Source: Primula veris
Lineage: Eukaryota; Streptophyta; Magnoliopsida; Ericales; Primulaceae
Direction of reading: 5' to 3'
NCBI GenBank assembly: GCA_963682055.1
Contig: OY821740.1
Coordinates: 6,325,314-6,389,313, forward strand
DNA length: 64,000 bases
Shown here: positions 33,701 through 43,312 of the stretch, in pieces
Layout: every line of letters starts with the position of its first letter
Position numbering within the stretch: position 1 is the stretch's first letter
The notes under the pieces: generated by a model
Database searches by the model: none
Told to the model about the DNA's origin: nothing
Seen by the model: only the letters and a program-made list of their open reading frames with translations
Made by a program: the position numbers and the translations under genes

Positions 33701-35381
33701 TTTGGTTGTACATATATGAAGAAGGTAAAATTCTCAGTCACTGTATGACAAGCTCTGCTTTAAAACACCATATTCTTCATGCATAGCACGGTGTCGCATT
33801 AGGAATAATAAGATAAGAATGACTTGGTTAAAAGCCTTTGGTATTTAAGTTAATCAACTTGTAGGCGGATTCCTAATTTAGTACTACAATTTTATCCCTT
33901 AAGCTTAAGCATTAATACTGACAACTCAATGACAACATCTAGTACTGTTTCTAAGTAAAGATGAGGCTGTTAGCCCAAACGTGCATGAACTTTAGGGAAG
34001 GTTACAGCTTGATGTTGAATCAAGTAATTTTTAAAAAAATAGTATATGCTAAACAATGTCAAATTGAAAAAATTATGTCGTTTGTATGAGTTCAAGGATA
34101 TGAAAGTAGATGCATTTACTCTAAAAACGTTTTAGCTGCAGCAGTTTTTCATATCACCATATCTCAGTCCACTTTCTTGTGACCTAGACATCCCTTCTTT
34201 TGTTAAACAAACTTTGTAAGTCATAATATAATTTCTGAGGATAAAAGGAGACCTTAACTGGTCAGAACTCTACTCTGCATAAAGTTCTGTTCTCGTTTCT
34301 TGAGTTTATGTGATATCAACAATACTCCCTTAGGGAGAGTGGCTGCAAAGAATTTCTACTGGGATTATTGTTAGTTGTAGATATCAGGTATGTGTGGGCC
34401 AAAGTTCTTTGTTTGGGGTAGTTTTAAAAAAAAAATTGTAAGTTGGGGCTAGGGATTGGAGGCTGGTCGGTTGGTAGGTTGATACCTTTTATTTTATTTT
34501 TTAGAAAGAATTTTTATTAAAATTTTGCTGAGTTGAAGATTTGGCAAATTATGTTTTTATCTCCACCGGCTTTTTAAGAATATCTTGGACCTTAAATTTA
34601 AATAGCCCTCTGTTGGAGAATTTAATCATTTATGTTCTTTTTTCTCCATTTTTCTTTGGATAATTATAATATATAAACATTAAATCAGATATTTATTTGA
34701 TTGCTGGGGTGTCCGAACAGTTTACACCTTGCTACTATAGTCATTGGTCCCTTAAGTTCGCCACCAAGTAAACCTTCAATCGCCACTTAGGCGGGATTCA
34801 AGTGTGGTTACCATTGGAATCCACCCAATTCCCGGCCAACAAAGCTACCTAAGAATTAATTATAAACAAATGTGAAATTAAGTTACATGGGGGGCACTAC
34901 TTTCAAACTTCTGACATATTTCTATGACTACAGTGACTTTTGGCGCCTTCATGTTCTTGTCCGTTTGATTAGTTTTACTTTTCTTTTCTTTCTCTGCTTC
35001 TAGATTTTTTTTAATTACTGTGTTCTTTCGTCTTAATTTCGTACATACTAGGCACCATGTCTTGTGGCGTACTTTTTTTGTTCCTTTAGTGGATATGATT
35101 GCCCACAAATTGAATCATTGAGTGCGTAAAGTAGCAATTTGGATAACCGTTCATTGCCAAAAATTTGACTGACTTGTTCTTAGAATCTTTTATGCGATAT
35201 TTAGCAGGATAATTTAGACAAGAGGATACAAGAGCTTGCTGAGGAACTGGAAAGTGCTTGTCGTAAATGTGAAACTTATCGAGCCAACCTACTCTCAGTA
35301 TTGAGGGATGTTGATGATCAGAGACAACTCCTCTCTGTTAAAGTCCAAAACGTTAAGCTCAGTATGAAAGATTCTTTTTAA
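30728..35381 (+). CDS. FAR1-related sequence protein, FRS5-like
   Basis: Nuclear regulator of the FHY3/FAR1 family, which descends from MULE transposases. Exons: 30728-31183, 31481-31549, 31900-33564, 35208-35381; 787 aa. The start MNLDNELIEF matches the FRS5-type N-terminus; the frame is open upstream but has no earlier ATG. FAR1 DNA-binding zinc-finger region: about 70-175, with FYNSYARRVGFSTR, FVCAKEGFR, GHNHELV. MULE transposase-like domain: about 255-410, with FDTTYRSNRYRLPF (Asp296), TTDHD (Asp358) and CKWHIFKKCQEKL. SWIM zinc finger: Cys586, Cys588, Cys598, His600 (CSC ... CRH). The last exon encodes a short coiled coil (DNLDKRIQELAEELESACRK). Length and exon order fit a complete FRS5 type. 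Whether it acts in light signalling or, like some relatives, as a repressor cannot be told from sequence. Confidence 0.93.
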
Positions 35382-36152
35382 AGGTGCTATATTGTTATGA
35401 CCCTTGTATCATCTTTACCTCGACATACATTCTGAATTCGACACTAGGATAACCTATAATCAGTGTTCCAAAAAGCGAGCCTAGACGGTAGGCGGAGCCT
35501 AGCATATTAGGCGGTGATGAAGCGGAATTAGGTGCTAGGCAACTTATTTTCGTCTACAGCCCTCTTTTGGCCTTTTAGAATATTGCATATAATATTGACC
35601 AATTCGCCCTGTATGGTGTAAAAAAGACATGAGAATGGCGGTGATACATGTGAAGACTGTACGTATAATGGATATGAAGTTGCATATGACCAGTTTTATG
35701 AAATCATGCTGTTGAGGTCCTATTGTATAGCCATGTCGTATCAGGTTAAGCTCTCAAGCGTTAATAGTATTTGATGAAGATATAAGGGCTCATTAGGGAT
35801 GGTATGGTGTGAAACAGAAATATTTTTGGGTAATGCTGCTTGATCAACAGTAGGAACTCGAATTTTTGTAGATTGGTTTGATATCTTTATTCTGCATCTG
35901 GAAAAATGTAATTTTACCCTTTTTTTTATTCTTATGTTGGAATGATGAGTGTTGCAAGGAAACTCTTAATTATTTCTAGATCTCATTATTGTTACCTGAA
36001 GAAACTATAGTAAAATTTCTCCCGTACCCTGAAATGTGCTCAAGGTATTCAGTGTTTTTCCGGGTTTTCTTTAGACTGCCTTTCACTTTTTTCCTTTTTT
36101 AAAATGAAGGTATTTGTTAATATTTGCTTACGTGTTTGTGTGAATTTTTTTA
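35382..36152. other. FRS5-like 3' flank
   Basis: 3' UTR and intergenic DNA, no coding exon. Around 35462-35545 there is a stretch rich in GCCTAG and TAGGCGG words beginning CAGTGTTCCAAAAAGCG. It resembles one end of common plant hAT-type repeats, but no matching second end was found. Confidence 0.4.
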
Positions 36153-38291
36153 GGGGGTAATTCTCTATAAATACCTCATAGCAAATTATATTCCTCCTAA
36201 ATACCTTGATAATTTCACATTCCTCATAGGTACTACTTTTTATACTATAGGAGTTTTATTAGTAATTGATTTTTTAAAAAAACGAAAAAAATCACAAAAA
36301 ATCATAAAAAATTATAAAAATCATAAAAAATCATAAAAAATTATAAAAAATTATAAAAAATCACCAAAAATTATAAAAAATCACAAAAAATTATTAAAAA
36401 AATACAAAAATCACAAAAAAAATATAAAAATTACAAAAAAAAAATAAAAAATTACAAAAAATCATAAAAAATCACAAAAAATTACAAAAAATCACCAAAA
36501 ATCACCAAAAATTATTTAAAAAATACAAAAATCACAAAAAAATTATAAAAATTACAAAAAATATAAAAAATTACAAAAAATCACAAAAAATTACAAAAAT
36601 TACAAAAAATCACAAAAAATTACAAAAAATCACAAAAATTTACAAAAAATCACAAAAAATACAAAAAATTACAAAAAAAACATAAAAAATTACAAAAAAT
36701 TACAAAAAATCACAAAAAATTACAAAAAATCACAAAAAATTACAAAAAATCACAAAAAATCAAAAAATCACAAAAAATCACAAAAAATCATAAAAAATCA
36801 CAAAAAATCACAAAAAAACACAAAAAATTATAAAAATTATAAAAAATCATAAACTTTTTAAAAAATTACAAAAAATATATAATTTTTTTTGTCAATATAA
36901 CACTTTTTATACCGAAAAGTGATTTTTTTTATACAAAAAAATGGTTTTTCCATGATAAATGTGTCTTTTTTTAATCTAAATGAGCTGAAAGTGCATCTAG
37001 TTCAGTCAAAAATACATATAATTCAGTCAAAAGCGTATATAGTTCAATAAAAGTGCATATAGTTCAGTCGAAAGTGTATATAGTTAGTTAAAAATGCATA
37101 AAATTGAGTCGAAATTGCATTCAATTCAGCTGAAAGTACATCTAGTTTCGTTGAAAGTGCATACAATTCAGTCGAAAGTAAATATAGTTCAATAAAAGTG
37201 AGTATGCATATAGTTCAGCTAAAAGTGCATCTGGTTCAGCTGAAAGTACATCTGGTTCAGTTTAAAGTGCATCTAATTTAGTGGAAAGTACATATAGTTA
37301 AGTCAAAAGTGCATATAGTGTAGTCGAAAATGAATATAGTACAGTCGAAAGTGCATATAGTTCTGTTAAAAATGCATTTAATTCAACTAAAAGTGCATCT
37401 GGTACAACTGAAAGTGCATATGGTTCAGCTAAAAGTGTATCTGGTTCAGCTAAAAGTGCATATGGTTCAGACAAAAGTGCATCTAATTCAATAAAAGTGC
37501 ATATCGTTCTGTAAAACCTGCATCTGGTTCACCTAAAAGTGCATATGGTTCAGCTGAAAGTGCATATGGTCCAGCTAAAAGTGTATCTGATTCAGCTGAA
37601 AGTGCATATGGTTCAGACAAAAGTGCATATCGTTCTGTAAAATCTGCATCTGGTTCAACTAAAAGTGCATTTGCTTCAGCTGAAAGTGCATATAGTTCAG
37701 CTAAAAGTGCATCTAGTACAGTCGAAGGTGCATAAAGTTCAATAAAAGTGATTTTTTTGTGATTTTTTTTCATTTTTTTCATTTTATTTATAATTTCTTG
37801 TGATTTTTTTCATTTTTTATAATTTTTTTTTTTTTTTATAATTTTTTTTAAAATTTTGTGATTTTTTTTTTTTTCATTTTTTGTGAGTTTTTGTGATTTT
37901 TTATAATTTTTTTCATTTTTTTTTATTTTTTTGTAATTTTTTTAAAATTTTGTATTTTTTGTGATTTTTTTTTTTTTATAATTTTTTTGTGATTTTTTTA
38001 TTTTCTTTGTGATTTTTTTTTCATTTTTTATGATTTTTGTGATTTTTTTTTTATAAAAATACATTTTTTTTAATTTTTACAATTTTTTGTGATTTTTTTC
38101 CATTTATTTTGAGATTTTTTACATTTTATATAATTTTATGTGTTTTTTTTTTCATTTTTTATGAAATATGTGTATGGCGTTTTGGTAAATAAATTAAATA
38201 ATTAAAAAGTGGTACCTATAGGGAATGTGAAATTATAGAGGTATCTAGGAGGAATATAATTTTAAAAATGGTACCTATTAGGCATTATTTG
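36153..38291. mobile_element. 2.1-kb fold-back-like element with long inverted ends
   Basis: Terminal segments are inverted copies of about 85 bp: left 36155-36240 (AATTATATTCCTCCTAAATA, ATAATTTCACATTCC), right 38200-38288 (GGAATGTGAAATTATAGAGG, AGGAGGAATATAATTT). Inside these, the left arm is A-rich (AAAAAATCACAAAAAATTA repeats, 36280-36870) and the right arm is the T-rich complement (TTTTTTGTGATTTTT, 37745-38160), so the arms could form a very long hairpin. The loop is a 21-bp satellite. The element is flanked by TTTTTTTA at 36145-36152 and 38292-38299, a possible 8-bp target duplication, though low in complexity. No transposase is encoded. Confidence 0.7.
36985..37745. repeat. 21-bp satellite in the core of the fold-back element
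   Basis: About 36 degenerate units close to GTGCATATGGTTCAGCTAAAA, with CTA, CTG and GTCGAA variants. Because 21 is a multiple of three, part of it stays open on the minus strand (37483-37782) and reads as a heptapeptide repeat (ALSAEPY-like). I take that as a by-product of the period rather than a gene. Confidence 0.85.
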
Positions 38292-38299
38292 TTTTTTTA

Positions 38300-39775
38300 A
38301 TATTCAGAATAACTAGTCAGGGGAATGAAAGCATAAAATATATCAAACTACCTGTGTTGTAATGGAAGTGAATGTGTAAAATACGTTTTGCATTTGCTCC
38401 ACAGGCAGTCCAAAAATAATTGCGGGGATATGTAAATTCACTATTATGTTACGCGGTCTCCTCCCGGCATTTCTTTTTTTTTGTGTTATGCAGTGTATTT
38501 GCATTTTATAGTGAAAAGCATGTGCCGTTCAAATAGTGAAGTGGTAGTGAATCTGAAACCTTTAAATCCAACACAGGCCTGCCAATCCAAAACTGACTGA
38601 AAATGAGATAATTGTTTGGTCTTGTTTGGATTTGCGATTATGGCATTGTGTTAAAACTCATACATTTCACTAGAACATTGACCGTGCCAGACAAATAGTG
38701 TACAATTGTCTATAACCAAACAAATAAAATCAGAACTAGGCAACATTACTGCATTTGTGATGAAATAGCCCGTCGTCAACAAAGGAGTATATTTCTGATT
38801 CAGTTTTCTTCTTTCCAAATCTCTGAGTTGCGTGACTTGCGTCACACGTACTTATGATTTTGATTCCAAATTGAGTTTTTTTCTGAAATCATATATGACC
38901 AGCTTTTATTTTAAGATAATTCTACATTATTCTTTTTACTACCAAAAAGTTTTTGGTGTTAAGGCTACAGGCCAAAGATAGTATTGAATATATTGACTGA
39001 GAGAAAGATTTCTCTAATTTAGTCTTTTGTATAATTCCTTCTCTATGATTGCCATAAATAGTGACAGAAAAGAATCATTTAAAATTAGAATTTCAGTTTA
39101 GACGTATTCACGTTGTAAATCTGCAAATTATTAGCTGAACATGCAACTAATCATGCTGAAATAAAATATGTGAGCACTTACTCTTGGTAGTTAGCATTCA
39201 ATGTTAATTATCTATTATCTCACCCTGCGAAAGGACTTATTTGTTTGTTTTCAAGTGTTGACATATACTGTAGTAGTTTTGATTAGATGCATTTTCTTTC
39301 TGAAATGTTTGCATTTATCTATTTTTACTATTTTATACTGAAGGAGTCAGTTTTAAGTGGACCTCCTTCAAAGTAAACTTAATGTTTGCTTGGACAAATA
39401 TGGTCGGCGTATTTAGGTCGAAATTCTTTATTACTTAAACTTAATATTTTTCAGGACAAGAAACCAAAAAAAAAAAATTACAGGTCAACCAAATTTGCAA
39501 GTTATAAGCAAAATTCAAACAAGTTGACATTAAAAGTTTCAACCAAACGAGCAGGTGTTGTTGATTGTATGTAAAAGTACATGTATTCTTTTTAACCAAA
39601 TGTCAAATTCTTAGCTAGACAAGTTGGTTAAAATATTACTTGAAATGAAGCCTTGTACATTTATTCATGTTTGAGAATATTTGGTCGACTCTTGGTGGTT
39701 ATTATAAAGGGTTCTTTCTCTTATGCACATTCAACTCATTAGATACCAACAAAAAACGAAAAGAGAGAGAGAAAA
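38300..39775. other. Intergenic region upstream of the RING-H2 gene
   Basis: AT-rich, no coding exon or clear repeat. A TATA-like TTATTATAAAGG at about 39699-39710 lies ~70 bp upstream of the RING-H2 ATG, with an AG-rich leader (AAAGAGAGAGAG) just before it. Confidence 0.5.
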
Positions 39776-40177
39776 ATGATTTCAATCGCTTGCGGAATTG
39801 TCAGCTTGAGCCCGATCATCGGTATTGTTTACATTTGTGTTTGGATCCCATATTTGGAAATAAAAAAGGTGTATCAAAAGGTTCTCAGATTCAATATGTT
39901 GTTCTCGTTTGACGAAATAGATATCCAAAGTTTAGGAGAAGAAACGACATGGCAAGTGAATCTTCCAACAACTAAGTTTGAAGACTCGAATTGTTTCTAT
40001 GAACAAGATGATGGATGTGATAACGAAATATGTTCGATTTGCTTGGTGGAGTTTGAGAGGGAACACATGGTGTGCCTTTCTAAATGTCAACATGTGTATC
40101 ACCCGAAGTGCATACAGAGTTGGGTATGTAGAAACCGCTCCACTTGCCCGCTCTGCAGGTCTAGTTTATTCTTGTAA
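39776..40177 (+). CDS. Small RING-H2 finger protein, probable E3 ubiquitin ligase
   Basis: Intronless, 133 aa. An N-terminal hydrophobic segment (about residues 4-27) suggests membrane anchoring. A C-terminal RING-H2 domain has all eight zinc ligands: Cys86, Cys89, Cys104, His106, His109, Cys112, Cys124, Cys127. Spacing is C-x2-C-x14-C-x-H-x2-H-x2-C-x11-C-x2-C. Trp115 in the expected IQSW position supports E2 binding. Plan and size resemble ATL/RHA-type ligases, but I cannot assign an orthologue. No GLD motif typical of ATLs is obvious. The ATG sits in an A-rich context after an AG-rich leader. Confidence 0.8.
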   Translation: MISIACGIVSLSPIIGIVYICVWIPYLEIKKVYQKVLRFNMLFSFDEIDIQSLGEETTWQVNLPTTKFEDSNCFYEQDDGCDNEICSICLVEFEREHMVCLSKCQHVYHPKCIQSWVCRNRSTCPLCRSSLFL

Positions 40178-40518
40178 GATAGTATAAATATATGATCATC
40201 GTCGTAGTGTTAATAACTTGGCCATTGAAGTTGAATTTAGACTTCCTATGAGCATATCTTTTGCAAATTTGTTCAGCAGATCATGATGAATTTGCGAATT
40301 TAAGAGAACGGTGGACGAGAAGTTATAATATTTGTAATGATTCTCTTGTACAAGCGTCACTTATGTATATGTATTTGCTTTCTCATATTTCTGCATGTGA
40401 ATTATACAAAGGTCCATGATTTACAATTATGAAACAGACTGCTAAATTATTGAGAAGTGCAATTGGTGGAAGACGAGAAAGAGTACCTTGAATCTAAAAA
40501 ACACGGAAATAGTACTAA

Positions 40519-40795
40519 GGTCTCGTTTGGTTGTATCATTAGTACCTCAGGATTGGACTACTAATCCCGTGGACCCCATAAATGCTATGTTTGGCAAAAC
40601 ATTAGACTCCGGACTAGTTATCCGGTCCAGACTAGAAATGATAACAAAAAGGTGCATTTCCAATACCATAGGAGGTGGTATTAGTAATAGTCCAATTCCG
40701 GATGTATTACTTATCCGGCCTTTTTTTCAAATCTCATTCATAATACTACCGGATTGTTAATACCGGGATTAGTAATCCCGCAACCAAACGAGGCC
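40519..40795. mobile_element. Tourist-like (PIF/Harbinger) MITE
   Basis: 277 bp, with ends GGTCTCGTTTGGTTG and CAACCAAACGAGGCC (reverse complements with one mismatch) flanked by TAA at 40516-40518 and 40796-40798. The trinucleotide target and GG(C/T)CTCGTTTGG ends are typical of Tourist elements. Inner inverted words (ATTAGTACCTCAGGATTGG, CCGGGATTAGTAATCCCG) continue the hairpin. Confidence 0.85.
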
Positions 40796-41169
40796 TAAGA
40801 GTGTTAGATGCGGAGTATTATATTAATCTAATCATATTATATTTTACTTGGTGAAATTTTTACATGATTTGTTCATCTTTCTTAGATAATCACTTCTTTG
40901 ATATGCCTACATCATGGATGGCGCCAGTAAAGGGTTCCTGTTCCGAAGAAACACCTCATAATGTATCGATGTCTATCGGTGCCGTCTCTAACATTTTGGA
41001 GGACCAGATTAAATTTAAAAAAAAAAATCTTAAATTAAAGTTTTTTTTTCAATCATTAATATGACTTTTTATTAAACCGTGTTTAAAGTATTTTTTTTTA
41101 ATTATAACTTATTAAATACAATAAACTATTCTAACTAGACCGTTTTTCTTAATTATGTGTTATTTAACT

Positions 41170-41375
41170 AGGAGTGTTGTTATAGTCACCCAAATATGTG
41201 ACCCAAAAATTTTATCCGCTCATTTGGCGGATTAGACGTACCAATTATGTATTAGTTGAAAATTATTTTTCAAAATCACAAACAAATATATTGGTCCATC
41301 TCATCCGCCACATCGGCGGATAAGTTTTTTGGGTTGAAAATTTGGTGAGAAAGAACATTTTCCTAAGTATAATGG
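41170..41375. repeat. Inverted-repeat (MITE-like) element
   Basis: ACCCAAAAATTTTATCCGC ... TTTGGCGGAT on the left and ATCCGCCACATCGGCGGATA AGTTTTTTGGGTT on the right are imperfect reverse complements. The similarity extends outward to GTGTTGTTATAGTCACC and GGTGAGAAAGAACAT. Target duplication not certain. Confidence 0.6.
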
Positions 41376-41880
41376 TTTTTTTTTTTTTACTTCAGATATG
41401 TCTAACATCATTATATTTATTCCAAAAAATATACGAGTCAATTATGTTATTTCTCTTAAAATGATAAACTATTATTAAAAAATTTATAAAGTTTACTTTC
41501 ACATTTAATTATATTTTAAAATTAAAATGTGTTTTGACTGTTAATGTTCACTAGAAGCATGAAATAATTACTGAACGAAATAGAAGATAAAATTGTTTAA
41601 TGTACTCTACTTATTTAGTGGTGGACCTATGCTACTCATAACCGGTAAATATAAAACAAACACTACAAAATAATATTGATTTTATGAGGGTCAAAATTTA
41701 TCATAAAACTGTCACAAATTGACCATCATGTTACAAAACTGTCACATATTGATGGTCCTGTCACAAATCTCTCACAATTCCCGTAGCTATTGAACTCATC
41801 ACAAAAAAATACGTCACAATTCCCGTAGTTATTTATACATTTTTTATAGTGAAATAGAGATGATATCAATCGATAACCAA

Positions 41881-42178
41881 TAATTTTTCTAATGTATGTA
41901 ATTGAAAAAATGAGACACTTTGTGGTTTGTGGACCCAATTTAATAGTTACTAAATTGGGCCCTTGGCCGTTTACAATGTCAACAAAACAACAGACAGAAC
42001 TATAGTTAAGTTGTGAGAAAAAATAATAGTAATTTTCTAATGCATGATTGAAAAAATGAAACACATTGTGGTTAGTGGCCCCAATTTAATGTTTACTAAA
42101 TTGGGCCCTTGATCGTTCACGATGTCAACAAAACAACATACACAACTAAAGTTAAGTTGTGAGAAAAAATAATAGTAG
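41881..42178. repeat. ~150-bp tandem duplication
   Basis: Two copies starting about 41881 and 42031. Both contain ATTGAAAAAATGA, CCCAATTTAAT, ACTAAATTGGGCCCTTG, ATGTCAACAAAACAACA and GTTAAGTTGTGAGAAAAAAT. Moderately diverged. Confidence 0.85.
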
Positions 42179-42522
42179 CTGTGAGGTTCTTTGGTTGGTG
42201 GATCATCACATTTTCTCATGACCAGAAGAGACCAGTCTACGAAACAAGTGAATAATCACGGTTCTAGCATTATTGATTTACGTAGGTTTTACTATACTCC
42301 TATAAGTTATTTAAATGCACATTTGACAGATTGAGCAAAAACCCATAAAGTTGATAAAACAGCAGTAACGATAATAGATGAACTAGTCGCATGAAGCGGT
42401 CACAAAATATCTGAACTAGTTGCAGGAGTTGGTGTACCACGATAGCCTCAACTATTGCATATATAAAGCATTCCTTGATAACAATAACCTAAGCTTGAAG
42501 CATCTTTACATAACCATCACGT

Positions 42523-42582
42523 CTAGTTTAGAAGTGTACTCTCGGCTGGCACCTAGTTGAGAAGTGTACTCTCGGCTGGCAC
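42523..42582. repeat. 30-bp tandem duplication
   Basis: Two adjacent 30-bp copies, each containing AGAAGTGTACTCTCGGCTGG. Confidence 0.85.
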
Positions 42583-43312
42583 ACTAGAGAGGTTCTAGTC
42601 ACTCGTGTATATTATCAGACTGTTATTATGTAACTATATATTGCAAAACCATTGAAAGACGGGAATTAAGCAGTAAAAAGGACTGTCTTGTTGATTTGAC
42701 CAATTTTTCTTACGAGTTCTTTGCTATTTGGAAGTAATGTTCGACAAATTTTCTTAAGTGATGTGGAAGTACCAAACACTCGTTATTACATCTATTTTCT
42801 CACATTTTGTCCCCAGTATAAAATGTACCGAGAACAAGACGAGTCTAGCAAAACATAAGTATAAAAAACCTGCTTGTAAAATAACATAAGGCGTAACATA
42901 GTCCCAACATTATCACTTCATCAGAGACGAGACTTTGGAAAAAATTTGCATCTTTATTTTCATTATATATGCGAATAAGTTTTTAAATAAGTCCGTCTGA
43001 AACACTAATACCAGTACTGTTAAAAACTAGAACAAATGGTCATGAATGCCGATAACCAGAAGTTCTCTCTAGACAAGTAGTTCTTTTTTGAAATTGATAA
43101 TGGAAGGAAAAACATTATTCTTTTCACGGTAAAATAGCAAAATGGCTTGGTGTAAGTTTCAACACATTAGAAAAAGAATGTGGTGTTATTCAAGAAAATA
43201 TAAATCTCAACACTAACATAAGACCACAGAGCACAAAGATCGTTCGAAACAAGTATTTTAATGGCAAAACGATCAACCTTTGAAGATAATCACTCAAAAA
43301 CAAACTTCTCAC

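Larger units (their letters stand above)
40178..43312. other. Intergenic region between RING-H2 and AKR2 genes
   Basis: No coding exon seen. Contains a Tourist-like MITE, an inverted-repeat element, two small tandem duplications (listed separately) and, near 43000-43312, the probable 3' UTR of the minus-strand AKR2 gene. At 41670-41830 there are repeated short words (ACTGTCACA, CACAATTCCCGTAG) that may be another degraded MITE. Confidence 0.5.

Noticed and set aside
35462..35545. hAT-like repeat end (CAGTGTTCCAAAAAGCG)
   Set aside because: No opposite end or target duplication could be found.
36280..37745. CRISPR-like regular repeats
   Set aside because: Repeats are degenerate and adjacent without unique spacers, and the genome is a plant.
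37483..37782. Heptapeptide-repeat protein on the minus strand
   Set aside because: Entirely explained by the 21-bp satellite; no start context or conservation evidence.
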